Source of the DNA: UBA1413 sp037447215
GTDB lineage: Bacteria; Bacteroidota; Bacteroidia; Bacteroidales; Prolixibacteraceae
DNA: 64,000 nucleotides
Direction: 5' to 3'
Assembly (NCBI GenBank): GCA_037447215.1
Contig: JBBIHB010000004.1
Span: 1 to 64,000, forward strand
A program made the translations under genes and the position numbers. Positions within the stretch are counted from its first letter, which is position 1. Every line of letters starts with the position of its first letter. The notes beneath the pieces were generated by a model that worked only from the letters and a program-made list of their open reading frames with translations, searched no databases and was not told where the DNA came from. Below are positions 1 to 9,259 of this stretch, piece by piece.

Positions 1-405
1 CAATGAACTCCCCCTTTTGCGGCTGCAAAGGTATTGAGGTTTTTATCTCTTGCAATAACTCCCTGATAAAATTATCTGTAATTATTCAGAATATGTTGGC
101 CAAAATCTTATTCATCAGTGTCTTAACATATCAAAAGAAATCACCTAACATTTTCTTAACTTTGATCGTTATGATTACGTTCAAATAACTCTTTAGGAAT
201 GTATAAAAGCAGTATTTCCGCCTTAAAAATGAAATATATATTTGAATTACAATGATATAACTAATTTGTGGTTCATAAAAGTTTCCTTTAAAACACCAAC
301 TGCTAGTTAATACTATGAAATGAACCGCACCATGTTAAAAAATTGTACTTAATTAAGAATAATAGCTTATTTTCGCATCAGATATACATTAATACACCTG
401 CGAAA
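1..405. other. Left-edge non-coding stretch
   Basis: No intact gene can be supported here. On the minus strand positions 1-85 read as a plausible open peptide running off the left edge, but the only upstream ATG (113-115) meets an in-frame TGA at 86-88. It is therefore either a truncated neighbour using a non-ATG start or decayed sequence. Positions 120-400 are AT-rich with no recognisable promoter box or hairpin. Confidence 0.4.
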
Positions 406-1143
406 GTGATTAAAAGCCTGGTAATCATTCCTACTTACAACGAGAAAGAAAATGCAGAGAGGATGGTCAGAAAAGTATTCTCTTTGCCAACTTTGTTTCA
501 TCTTCTGATAATAGACGATAATTCGCCTGATGGTACAGCAATCATTATAAAAAGGCTACAATCTGAATTCAATGGAAAACTTCATCTGATACAACGCGAA
601 GGCAAATTGGGTTTAGGCACCGCTTACATTACCGGTTTCAGGTGGGCACTCGAAAACGGATACGAATATATATTTGAAATGGACTGTGATTTTTCACATG
701 ACCCCAATGATCTTGAAAGGCTCCAGAAAGCTGTATTGAATGGAGCAGACCTGGCTATAGGGTCGCGCTATATTTCGGGGATCAATGTTATAAACTGGCC
801 ACTTGGAAGGGTGTTGATGTCATATTTTGCTTCTGTTTATGTAAGAATGGTTACCGGAATGAAAATCATGGATACCACTGCAGGTTTTAAGTGTTACAGC
901 AGGAAAGTTTTACAGGCCATCAATTTTGATGATATAAGGCTCAAAGGTTATGGTTTCCAGATTGAAATGAAATTTACCACCTCTAAACTTGGATTTAATA
1001 TTGTTGAAGTTCCTATAATATTTACCGACCGGAAAGAAGGAACATCAAAAATGAGTGGAGGAATATTTAATGAAGCAATGTGGGGTGTTCTTAAAATGAA
1101 AATCCGCAGTTTTTTCAAAAAATACAACACTCTCAAAATATGA
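406..1143 (+). CDS. Polyprenol monophosphomannose synthase (GT2 family)
   Basis: This is a family 2 glycosyltransferase of the dolichol/polyprenol-phosphate mannose synthase type, which transfers mannose from GDP-mannose to a polyprenyl phosphate at the cytoplasmic face of the membrane. The sequence shows the N-terminal LVIIPTYNEKEN strand, DDNSPDGT, the metal-binding MDCDFSHDPND segment and GSRYISG. It lacks C-terminal membrane helices, as in the short bacterial forms. I chose GTG 406 because homologues begin just before VIIPTYNE; a frame-open TTG at 343 would add 21 residues with no family match. In many Bacteroidota this gene precedes the dihydroorotase gene, and the remnant of that gene follows here 66 bases downstream. 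Confidence 0.88.
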   Translation: MIKSLVIIPTYNEKENAERMVRKVFSLPTLFHLLIIDDNSPDGTAIIIKRLQSEFNGKLHLIQREGKLGLGTAYITGFRWALENGYEYIFEMDCDFSHDPNDLERLQKAVLNGADLAIGSRYISGINVINWPLGRVLMSYFASVYVRMVTGMKIMDTTAGFKCYSRKVLQAINFDDIRLKGYGFQIEMKFTTSKLGFNIVEVPIIFTDRKEGTSKMSGGIFNEAMWGVLKMKIRSFFKKYNTLKI

Positions 1144-1209
1144 TTTTTGAGACTGCACCATACAGCCTTTTTTGTTTTTATGTTTACCTTTGAAAATAAA
1201 TGAAAAGTT

Positions 1210-2545
1210 ATGGAAACATTGATTATAAATGCGGTCATTGTTAATGAAGGAAAAACAGAAAAAGGACATCTTATAATTAGAGACGAATATATTGATGTAA
1301 TTTTTGAAAGCGATGTACTTTTTATGAGCAACTAATAATTTTTCAAAATTATTGATACGGGCGGCAAATACCTGATTTCCGCGATTATAGACGATCAGGA
1401 ACATTTCAAGGAACAAGGACTGACACACAAGGGAGATATTTCAACAGAAAGCTGTGCTGCCATTTCAGGGGAGTGACTTCTTAAATGAAAATGCCCAATA
1501 CCAAACCCCAAAGTACAACACAACAACTTCGGGAAGAAAAGTATTTGCGCGCAGAAGAGGTTTCGGGTGCCAATTTTTCGTTTTACATGTGTGCAACAAA
1601 CAATAACCTCGATGAAATACTTAAAACCGATCCCGCGAAAGTATGTGGTAAAAGGTATTTATGGTATCTTCGACTGGAAACATGCTGGTTGACAGCGAGG
1701 AAACACTCTTCAATTTTCAGCCATTCACCAGCATTGATTGCCACGCACTTCGGGTATGAAGCCACAATTCAGGCAAACATTGCTTTTGCATAAGGCAGGT
1801 ACGGTGACCAAGACCCATTTTCGTAACATGCACATATCAGAAGCTCGGAAGCCTTTTTTTGCTCATCACCCAAAGCTATTGAACTGGCCACGAAATATAA
1901 TACCCGGCTTCATGTTTTACATCTCTCATCGGAAAGTGAGATAAAACTTTTTAAAACCGGAAATGTAAAAGACAAGCGGATTATTGCTGAAGTTTGTGTT
2001 CATCACCTTTTGTTCACCGATAAAGATAATATCAGATTAGGCAGCCTGATCAAATGGAATCCATCCATTAAATCGGAAATTGACAGGGAGGCACTCAGGA
2101 TAGCCCACTTATCCGGAAAGATCGATGTGGTTGCAACCGATCATGCACCACATTCCATTGAAGAAAAAGATACAGCTATTTCAAAGCTCAATCAGGCGGA
2201 CCACTTGAACAGCATTCCAATGTTGCCATGCTACAGCTGTGTAAGGATGGTGTGCTCACTCCCGATAAAGTTGTGGAAAAAATTTGCCATGCACCAGCCG
2301 ATCTTTTCAGCATTAAAAAAAGGGGGTAAATCAGAAAAGGTTATATGCGGATTTGTATTGGTTGATCATGCATGCAACTGGTCTGTTCCAAAGGAAAATA
2401 TACCTTTTAATTTGGATGGTCGCCTTTTGAAGGCGCAAGCGTCAGCCATAAAGTTACACACACTTTCGTCAATGGTAAAATTGCATTTGAAATTGATTCA
2501 TTCTATCCGGATGCAAGGGGCAAACGACTTCTATTCGAAACTTAA
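1210..2545 (+). pseudogene. pyrC: Decayed dihydroorotase (class I PyrC-type)
   Basis: Fragments of a dihydroorotase, the amidohydrolase that cyclises carbamoyl-aspartate in pyrimidine synthesis, can be followed from ATG 1210 to TAA 2543-2545. Recognisable pieces in order are an N-terminal beta strand region, a KYLISAIIDDQEHF segment (family form GxIDDQVHFRE), GLTHKGDI, MKMPNTKPQSTTQQL (1485 on), IATHFGYEAT, TRLHVLHLSS, the metal-site block VVATDHAPHSIEEK, and a C-terminal KICHAPADLFSIKKRG stretch. The reading frame changes several times (near 1465, within about 1650-1740, near 2200), and there are in-frame stops, including two adjacent TAA at 1333-1338. With this many lesions it cannot make an enzyme and is not one sequencing error. 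Confidence 0.9.
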
Positions 2546-3420
2546 TCGATCACAACAAGCAGGTACCGTGATGCTTTCCAGAACTCCTGTGCATCATCTA
2601 TAAATAATGTATCGGCAGTTTTGTTGCCTGTAATATGGTACGATCCCTGCGGATGAACCGATATAACCCTTGCTTTTTTGGCATGCAATGGGATGAAGTT
2701 CAAATCCCGGAGATCGGAAAGTGTAAAATAATCACGGTTAAAGTCTTTCCTGATTTTCAGGGTTCGTCCCATTCCGAGTACCCCTCCTGTTTTTTCGAGT
2801 ACCTGATTGTCAGTGAGTTCCTTTACATTACCAAGTGCATAATATACTTTATTAATGACTACGGTCTGCTGTTCAATTACCTGAGTCTTCTCCCGAACTT
2901 CTTCCCTTACGGTAATAACCTGATCGGCGAGTTGCGATATGTCAATATTAAGCCTTTCCACATCACGGTTCAACTGTGCTATTTCAATATCTTTCATTTC
3001 AACCTGTAAGTTCAGGTTATTAACCATCCGTTCAAATTCGGTCACCATTCCCTGCAACTGCCCGATCCTGGAATTAGCGCCCGAAAGTTTTTTCTGCAGA
3101 TCGGCATTCAACTGTTTGTTTTTCTGAATTAACTGATTCAGAAGTGCAATGTCTTCAATGATCTGTTTCTTGCTTGAACCTTTTAGCTCTCCCTGATTAC
3201 TGGCAGCAACCGATACAATTTTCTCGAGGCGCTTGATGGAATCCAGGTTTTCCTGAATTTCGTTGAATGCTATGAGAAAATCGAGTATGGCTGAGTCTTT
3301 TTCGGCTGTAATTAAAGATAAACTATCTTTTACGTTGGTTAATCTGGTGATTTCGCGTTTTTGCTGCTGACAACCAGTTAAAAAAATTACTGCAACAACA
3401 ATAATTATGATCCTTTTCAT
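2542..3420 (-). CDS. Coiled-coil lipoprotein of unknown function
   Basis: The 292-residue product starts with a lipoprotein signal: a short basic N-terminus, a hydrophobic stretch and the lipobox LTGC ending at about residue 17. Residues about 25-190 are rich in E, Q, K and L with heptad-like spacing, so a long coiled coil is likely. The C-terminal 100 residues are predicted globular. It resembles the coiled-coil surface lipoproteins of Bacteroidota that are sometimes named after a collagen-binding adhesin, but I cannot assign a function from sequence alone. Its 3' end overlaps the end of the decayed dihydroorotase by four bases in convergent orientation. Confidence 0.8.
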   Translation of the reverse strand: MKRIIIIVVAVIFLTGCQQQKREITRLTNVKDSLSLITAEKDSAILDFLIAFNEIQENLDSIKRLEKIVSVAASNQGELKGSSKKQIIEDIALLNQLIQKNKQLNADLQKKLSGANSRIGQLQGMVTEFERMVNNLNLQVEMKDIEIAQLNRDVERLNIDISQLADQVITVREEVREKTQVIEQQTVVINKVYYALGNVKELTDNQVLEKTGGVLGMGRTLKIRKDFNRDYFTLSDLRDLNFIPLHAKKARVISVHPQGSYHITGNKTADTLFIDDAQEFWKASRYLLVVID

Positions 3421-3555
3421 CTCTGTAATCCGTTGATTATAAAAAATTCGTACTGCAAAAATAGTGTATATCCGATTCTTTTATCCCCTGCTTTTCACAA
3501 TTATTCTTACAAAAAATTTTAAGCCCATAAACTAACTCTGATTGAATACTTTAGC

Positions 3556-3586
3556 TTGCAAGTGTCATGTTAATTTATTATTTTTG
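3556..3586 (+). promoter_or_regulatory. Promoter of pcm
   Basis: A Bacteroidota-type -7 box TATTTTTG (3579-3586) lies 20 bases after a TTG (-33 element, 3556-3558). The predicted start of transcription near 3592 gives a leader of about 40 bases before ATG 3634. Confidence 0.5.
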
Positions 3587-3633
3587 AGGATAGACCGAGT
3601 TGAAGATCGGATAATATCAATAAAAAACAGGAT

Positions 3634-4344
3634 ATGAAAAAGATAATCATGATGATCATTATTTTGATTTATGTTGACGCAGAAGGAGGAAAACAACCAG
3701 ACCTATACAAATCGCTGCGTTACGATATGGTAAAAACACAGATAGCATCGAGGGGTATTACCTGTAATGAAGTTCTGAAGGCAATGAGGGTAGTCCCCAG
3801 ACATGAATTTGTACCATATGAGTACCGTAGATATGCTTATGCTGACCAGCCTTTACCCATAGGCGAAGGCCAAACCATTTCACAACCCTACATAGTGGCG
3901 TATATGACTGAAATACTAAAAATTAAACCGGGTGATAAAGTACTCGAAATTGGGACAGGATCGGGTTACCAGGCTGCAATTCTTGCCGAAGTGAGTGCCG
4001 ATGTTTACAGCATTGAAGTAATTGAACCTCTGGCAAACCGATCGAAAAATGTTTTGGAAAGCCTTGGCTATAACAATATTAAACTAAAAACGGGAGACGG
4101 ATACCAGGGATGGCCCGATCACGCGCCTTTTGATGCCATCATGGTGACCTGTTCACCGTCGAAAATTCCCGAACCCCTCAAAGAACAACTTGCAGAAGGC
4201 GGAAAAATGATTATCCCGGTTGGGGAAACAAACACCATCCAGTTTTTATATCTGCTCGAAAAACGAAAAGGAAAAATAAGACAGCAAAATGTAATGCCGG
4301 TTAGATTCGTCCCTATGATCGATGAAAAAGGACAAACATATTGA
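3634..4344 (+). CDS. pcm: Protein-L-isoaspartate O-methyltransferase, exported form
   Basis: This SAM-dependent methyltransferase repairs isoaspartyl residues in damaged proteins. The SAM-binding motif I, KVLEIGTGSGYQAA, sits at about residues 102-115, preceded by the family signature GEGQTISQPYIVA at 78-90. The C-terminal LLEKRKGKIRQQNVMPVRFV block is also typical of the family. The first 15 residues are strongly hydrophobic after MKK, suggesting export to the periplasm, a form common in Bacteroidota. At 236 residues it is slightly longer than cytoplasmic Pcm, explained by this leader. It is a single gene with its own promoter. Confidence 0.92.
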   Translation: MKKIIMMIIILIYVDAEGGKQPDLYKSLRYDMVKTQIASRGITCNEVLKAMRVVPRHEFVPYEYRRYAYADQPLPIGEGQTISQPYIVAYMTEILKIKPGDKVLEIGTGSGYQAAILAEVSADVYSIEVIEPLANRSKNVLESLGYNNIKLKTGDGYQGWPDHAPFDAIMVTCSPSKIPEPLKEQLAEGGKMIIPVGETNTIQFLYLLEKRKGKIRQQNVMPVRFVPMIDEKGQTY

Positions 4345-4414
4345 TCCTTATTTATCTTGATTTGAATTTTCTCCAGTTACAATACATTTATTACTCACAT
4401 TATGTATTATATCC

Positions 4415-4445
4415 TTTAATTCACATCGAAATTTTAATAGTTTTG
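4415..4445 (+). promoter_or_regulatory. Promoter of the membrane acetyltransferase gene
   Basis: The -7 box TAGTTTTG (4438-4445) is preceded at exactly 19 bases by TTTA (4415-4418), one mismatch from the TTTG -33 consensus. Transcription would start about 18 bases before ATG 4469. Confidence 0.45.
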
Positions 4446-4468
4446 TTTCGGATCAAAAACCAATATTA

Positions 4469-5665
4469 ATGAAGCCAATGACTTTACATTCTGATCGTAT
4501 CGCCTCCATCGACATTTTCAGGGCATTTACCATGTTAGTAATGATTTTTGTTAACGATTTGTGGTCGTTGAAAAATATACCCGAATGGCTGGGGCACATG
4601 CCGGCAAAATATGATGGAATGGGCCTGGCCGACGTGGTTTTCCCGGTATTCCTTTTTATTGTTGGGCTATCGGTTCCACATGCTATAAAGGCCCGACGCA
4701 AAAAAGGTCAGAATGACAGCCAGATAGCCGCACACGTATTATTAAGGACGCTTGCACTTCTGGTTATGGGGGTATTTATAGTTAATTTTGAAAACATCAA
4801 TGCAAGGCTCATGCCGGTAAGCAGACAGGTTTGGGAAATTCTGATGATCATTGGATTCTTCCTGATATGGAACATATACCCGAAAAACCGATTCTTTGAA
4901 ATGGTCAGGCCTCATTGGTTTCAGATTGCAGGTATTGTCTTGTTAATAATATTGGCCACTATATATAAAGGTGGCACCTTAGAAAATCCTGCCTGGATGA
5001 AAAGGCACTGGTGGGGTATCCTCGGCCTAATTGGCTGGGCTTATCTGGTGAGTGCTACCATTTATATTTTATCAAACGGGAAATTGATCTGGATTATAGC
5101 CGGATGGTTTGTGTTGATGCTACTCAATTTAAATGAAGTTAAACCATTGTTCGACGGTGCACCCAGAATCCGAATCATTGTGGGAGCGTCAAACCATGCA
5201 ATGGTAATGAGCGGAGTGCTGGCCACGGTTGTTTTTGAAAAATTAAAAAAATTGAACTATAAACATTTCAGCATAGCTGGCGTTTTAATAGCCATCGCAG
5301 TTATACTGGCAATTTATGGATTTGCTGTCCGTCCTTATGGGGGAATATCAAAAATTTATGCCACACCCTCATTTACTTCAATCTGTTCAGGTATCAGTTT
5401 TGCCGTATTTGCAATCCTTTTCATCATTGCCGATAAATTCGGATATACCAGATGGGCCGGAATAATTGCACCGGCTGGCAGAAGCACCCTGACTTGTTAC
5501 CTTGTTCCGTATGTTGTTTATCCCATAATGGTTATTATAGGGTTCAAACTTCCGGATTATTTCATTTCAGGCGGAACCGGACTTGTCAAATCGGTAGTAT
5601 TTGCCTTGTTTATTGTTGGAATTACTGCACTATTTGAAAAGATTCATATACGGCTGAAAATATAG
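4469..5665 (+). CDS. Membrane acyltransferase, heparan-alpha-glucosaminide N-acetyltransferase-like (DUF5009/YeiB superfamily)
   Basis: The product is a 398-residue polytopic membrane protein with about ten hydrophobic helices. Its N-terminus (RIASIDIFRAFTMLVMIFVN, then VVFPVFLFIVGLSVPHAIKAR) is the hallmark of the family related to lysosomal heparan-alpha-glucosaminide N-acetyltransferase. Family members move an acetyl group across the membrane onto an amino sugar or other extracytoplasmic acceptor. The acceptor here cannot be read from sequence; cell-wall or scavenged amino sugars are reasonable guesses. It stands alone between pcm and the convergent DUF2752 gene. Confidence 0.8.
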   Translation: MKPMTLHSDRIASIDIFRAFTMLVMIFVNDLWSLKNIPEWLGHMPAKYDGMGLADVVFPVFLFIVGLSVPHAIKARRKKGQNDSQIAAHVLLRTLALLVMGVFIVNFENINARLMPVSRQVWEILMIIGFFLIWNIYPKNRFFEMVRPHWFQIAGIVLLIILATIYKGGTLENPAWMKRHWWGILGLIGWAYLVSATIYILSNGKLIWIIAGWFVLMLLNLNEVKPLFDGAPRIRIIVGASNHAMVMSGVLATVVFEKLKKLNYKHFSIAGVLIAIAVILAIYGFAVRPYGGISKIYATPSFTSICSGISFAVFAILFIIADKFGYTRWAGIIAPAGRSTLTCYLVPYVVYPIMVIIGFKLPDYFISGGTGLVKSVVFALFIVGITALFEKIHIRLKI

Positions 5666-5739
5666 GTTTACTTCCCTAAAAATGGTATCAGCCAGTATTC
5701 CAGCGATCCAATTTATTATAAACCACAGGCAAAATAAGA

Positions 5740-6141
5740 TTACAAGGCTGGTTTCAGCCAGAAAAAAGGTTCATAAGGCAGGTTTCGTGCAATCCAGAAT
5801 CCAATAATTATCAGAAGGATAATCCATGGCGTTTGTTTCATGTAAAATAAATCGGGTAGCATAATCCCGAATTTCCTTTTTAACGGCTTTCGGACAAAAT
5901 GATAAATGATGAGTAAAACCGCTGGAAATATAAGCAGGTTATATTGAAATACATCCGACCACCTCATATGCAGAAGACTGTGGATTGCACGCTGTGAACC
6001 GCATCCGGGGCAATAATAACCTGTCAGCACATAAAATGGACAGCGGGGGAATAAAACAAGCCGGTTTGGATCATAAAAATAGAAAATCCCGGCAACTGCC
6101 AGAAGAATTCCGGGAATTATTATGAACTGAAGTTTTTTCAA
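5740..6141 (-). CDS. DUF2752 membrane protein
   Basis: This small membrane protein carries the DUF2752 signature CPFYVLTGYYCPGCGSQRA with its conserved cysteines, followed by HSLLH and two further hydrophobic helices. The function of the family is unknown; the CPGCG motif suggests a metal site or disulfide. I favour TTG 6141, one base after the TAA of the upstream CD225 gene, because it starts the protein right at the first membrane helix. The alternative ATG 6183 adds 14 residues and overlaps the upstream gene by 41 bases. It forms a two-gene unit with the CD225 protein. Confidence 0.8.
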   Translation of the reverse strand: MKKLQFIIIPGILLAVAGIFYFYDPNRLVLFPRCPFYVLTGYYCPGCGSQRAIHSLLHMRWSDVFQYNLLIFPAVLLIIYHFVRKPLKRKFGIMLPDLFYMKQTPWIILLIIIGFWIARNLPYEPFFWLKPAL

Positions 6142-6142
6142 A

Positions 6143-6442
6143 TTATGAAAATGCTTCAAGGAAAAGCCCGCCAACAACGCCAACTATCATGAGTATAACC
6201 CAGACGAGCATACCAAATAGTCCCACGCCAAATGAAACCCACGCCCAAATTTTAGCATTTTTACTCGCAATATTGGCGCCGGCAAAATCACCTACCTGCC
6301 ATTTTGAGTTCACCTGTGCAGCATAAACTATGGAAACAATTCCAAACGGAAGACAACATAAAATAGTGGTTAAAATTGCCCAAACCAGGTAGTTTGAAGG
6401 CGGTACCATATTGCTTTCAGCCTGATTTACATATTCATTCAT
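6143..6442 (-). CDS. CD225/dispanin family membrane protein
   Basis: This 99-residue protein has the two-helix CD225/dispanin fold: a first helix with a CC pair (WAILTTILCCLPFGIVSIVYA), the conserved loop VNSKWQVGDFAGANIASKNAK, and a second helix (WVSFGVGLFGMLVWVILMIV). Bacterial members are small inner-membrane proteins of unknown role, often next to DUF2752 or zinc-ribbon genes. Its stop abuts the likely start of the DUF2752 gene, so the two are probably co-translated. Confidence 0.87.
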   Translation of the reverse strand: MNEYVNQAESNMVPPSNYLVWAILTTILCCLPFGIVSIVYAAQVNSKWQVGDFAGANIASKNAKIWAWVSFGVGLFGMLVWVILMIVGVVGGLFLEAFS

Positions 6443-6605
6443 ATCAGTTTAACTGTAAATTTCATCAAAGGTAATCAAAATCCCCTTTATCTGTTTTGAC
6501 ATTCTGATTTAATACCAAAAAACAAATTTTAATAATACCGGAGCAAAATAACATCAGAATAATTTTTCTCGAATTAAACTATTTAAAGATATTATTGTCT
6601 TAATA

Positions 6606-6613
6606 TATGTTTG
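6606..6613 (+). promoter_or_regulatory. -7 box for the TonB-type receptor gene
   Basis: TATGTTTG matches TAnnTTTG and lies 26 bases before ATG 6639; a weak TTTA sits near the -33 position. The divergent CD225 gene starts at 6442, so this intergenic region must serve both directions. Confidence 0.4.
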
Positions 6614-6638
6614 TTGTTATTAAATTAAAATTAAACAA

Positions 6639-9104
6639 ATGAGAAAACTTACAGCATTAATATTTTCCGTAATTACAGTAATGGTATCGGCGCAACGACC
6701 GCCGGCTGAGAACGAAATGGCCATGCGTTCGGGCCGAATCATGGGGATAGTAGTTGATTCGCAAACCCAGCAACCGATGGAATACGCCAACATTGCCATT
6801 TTCAGCAAGCGTGATTCATCTTTGGTTACCGGAGGCATAACCAACCGCAGTGGTGAATTTGATATCAACGGTCTTGGATTTGGAATCTATTTTGCAGAGG
6901 CCAATTTTTTAGGTTATGAAAAAGTTTCGTTGCCCGAAATCAGGATTTTCCCAACTAACCAGACGGTTGATTTGGGAAAACTTACCCTGAATACTTCATC
7001 TGTTGAAATGGCAGGAATCGATGTGGTTGCCGAGCGTCAGCGTATCGAATACCAGATTGATAAAAAAGTGATAAATGTGCGTCAGGATATTAATGCTGCA
7101 GGGGGAACAGCGGTTGATGTACTTGAAAATACACCTTCTGTTGAGGTTAACATGGATGGAAATGTTACCATCCGGGGATCATCAAACTTTACTGTGCTGA
7201 TTGACGGCCGTCCAAGTGTTCTTTCTGGTACCGATGCCTTGAGGCAGATTCCCGCTTCGGTCATCGAAAACATCGAAATCATCACCAATCCTTCAGCCAA
7301 ATATGATCCTGATGGTATGGCAGGAATCGTTAATATTGTGATGAAAAAGAACATACTGGCCGGATTCAACGGGATTGTGAATGCTATGATTGGTACAGGA
7401 GATAAATATCGGACTGACCTTACCATTAATTACAGGACAAAAAAATCGAACCTGTTTTTTGGCGCCGACTGGAGCGAAGACAATTCGACAGGAAAATTTT
7501 TCTCCGAAAGGGAGACTTTCAGAAACGATACCAGTTTTTTTCTTGTCGCCGATGGCAACCGGGATTTTCGTAGAAACGGATTTAACATCAGGGGCGGTGC
7601 CGACTTATTTCTTACCGAAATGTCAACTCTTACCCTTTCCGGTACCTTTGGTAGTTTCGGGAACGAACGTACCGGCGGATCGAACCTGCAGGAGTTCACA
7701 AGTCCGGCAACAAACAGCAGATACATGATAAACAACAATATTTCGGAGCGGGGAGGAAACCTATTCAACACAAACATTAATTTTCAGCAGAAATTCAACG
7801 ATCAGGGCACACACAAACTGGATGCACTCTTCTATTTTTCCCGCAGGGTTACCGATGAAACTGAGTATCAGGATGAAATTCTTTCAAACGCTTCGTTTAC
7901 AAGTACCTCAACAGTCCTCGATAAAATCAGGTCCAACGAAAACGATTTATCGAACAACATCCGTTTGAAACTTGATTATGTGAAGCCCACTGAAAAAGGG
8001 GGAAAAATTGAATTGGGAATGCAATCGACCTTCGACAGGGAAAATGAAGAGTTCAATTTTAATAATTTTGACAGAAATTCACTGCAATGGATAATTAATC
8101 CAATGTTTACAAGCACTTTAGACTTCAGGCACGACATTCATGCAGGATATTTCACTTGGACCGGAAAAGTACGGCAATTACAACTTATGGCAGGGCTTAG
8201 GGGAGAATATACATTCAGGGAAATAGACCATGCAAAGGTTGATAAACCTTACACCCTTAATCGTTTCGACCTGTTCCCCACAGGCCACCTTTCGTTACAG
8301 GCAACCAATTCGACACAACTTATGGCCAGTTACAGCCGTAGGATTAACCGACCCTCAGGAGGCGATCTCGATCCGTTTCCAAACTATATGAACCAATATA
8401 CCATCCGTATAGGGAATCCCGATTTGAAACCGGAATATACCAGTTCATACCAGGCTAGTGTGATGCAACGATTCGGTACAAACTTTATTTCAGGCGAACT
8501 TTTTTACCGGTCAACCAATAACCTGATCAGTCAGATTCAGGAACTAAGGGATGGAATTGTTTACATGACAACGACCAATGTGAACCGCGATCACTCTTTT
8601 GGAACAGAGGTTACGGGAAATTTCAACCTTACAAAATGGTTTTTACTGAATACCAGTGTGAGTGTTTTCAGTTACCGGCTCGAAGGTAAGCTGAATGGTC
8701 AGAGCATCGACCGTGAAAGCACCAATTATTCACTACGGGCAAACGGTAACTTCAGCATGGCTGAAAACAGCCGTATTCAACTTACTGCATTTTACCGCGG
8801 ACCTTCGGTTTCGCCACAAGGTGAGATGAGCAGCATGTTCTTCACAAACTTATCATACCGTCAGGAAATGCTGAAAAAGAAACTCACCGCAACATTAAGC
8901 ATAAGGGATATATTCGGAACAGGACGCTTTGAAGGAACAACCACAACCCCCGACCTGAAAAACTATTTCCGTTTCGAACGTGAATCACAGGTTGTCCAGC
9001 TTACTTTAAGCTACCGTATTAATAACTTCAGGCAAGAAAGGACAAATGGGAACAATGGTACGAACAACGCCAGCGGCGCAGGCAAGATGGATATGGAGTT
9101 TTAG
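6639..9104 (+). CDS. Outer-membrane TonB-type beta-barrel receptor with carboxypeptidase-like regulatory domain
   Basis: The 821-residue protein begins with a signal peptide ending at about residue 18 (VMVSAQ). Residues about 33-120 form a carboxypeptidase D regulatory-like beta-sandwich (GRIMGIVVDSQTQQPMEYAN). A plug-like domain follows to about residue 245 (VDVLENTPSVEV, VTIRGSSNFTVLIDGRP, YDPDGMAGIVNIVMKKN), then an outer membrane protein beta-barrel domain (OMP_b-brl_3 family) to the end. Such proteins resemble TonB-dependent transporters but have no neighbouring SusD partner here, and the ligand cannot be predicted. The C-terminal residues (NNGTNNASGAGKMDMEF) are a low-complexity tail beyond the last barrel strands. 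Confidence 0.88.
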   Translation: MRKLTALIFSVITVMVSAQRPPAENEMAMRSGRIMGIVVDSQTQQPMEYANIAIFSKRDSSLVTGGITNRSGEFDINGLGFGIYFAEANFLGYEKVSLPEIRIFPTNQTVDLGKLTLNTSSVEMAGIDVVAERQRIEYQIDKKVINVRQDINAAGGTAVDVLENTPSVEVNMDGNVTIRGSSNFTVLIDGRPSVLSGTDALRQIPASVIENIEIITNPSAKYDPDGMAGIVNIVMKKNILAGFNGIVNAMIGTGDKYRTDLTINYRTKKSNLFFGADWSEDNSTGKFFSERETFRNDTSFFLVADGNRDFRRNGFNIRGGADLFLTEMSTLTLSGTFGSFGNERTGGSNLQEFTSPATNSRYMINNNISERGGNLFNTNINFQQKFNDQGTHKLDALFYFSRRVTDETEYQDEILSNASFTSTSTVLDKIRSNENDLSNNIRLKLDYVKPTEKGGKIELGMQSTFDRENEEFNFNNFDRNSLQWIINPMFTSTLDFRHDIHAGYFTWTGKVRQLQLMAGLRGEYTFREIDHAKVDKPYTLNRFDLFPTGHLSLQATNSTQLMASYSRRINRPSGGDLDPFPNYMNQYTIRIGNPDLKPEYTSSYQASVMQRFGTNFISGELFYRSTNNLISQIQELRDGIVYMTTTNVNRDHSFGTEVTGNFNLTKWFLLNTSVSVFSYRLEGKLNGQSIDRESTNYSLRANGNFSMAENSRIQLTAFYRGPSVSPQGEMSSMFFTNLSYRQEMLKKKLTATLSIRDIFGTGRFEGTTTTPDLKNYFRFERESQVVQLTLSYRINNFRQERTNGNNGTNNASGAGKMDMEF

Positions 9105-9259
9105 AATAAATTCTTTTGTTAAAATTATTACATCTGAAGATTGATATTTAATCAATGTTAAAAAGTATGCGACTGAAAAAATTTATCACTATCTTTAGCT
9201 GCTTTTAAAAAAAATTACAAAGTTTACAGATTAATATTTTTTAATTCAATCTTCTAACT

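Noticed and set aside
1045..1428. Long minus-strand open frames opposite the mannosyltransferase and pyrC remnant
   Set aside because: They lack family motifs and are mirror images of real coding sequence on the plus strand.
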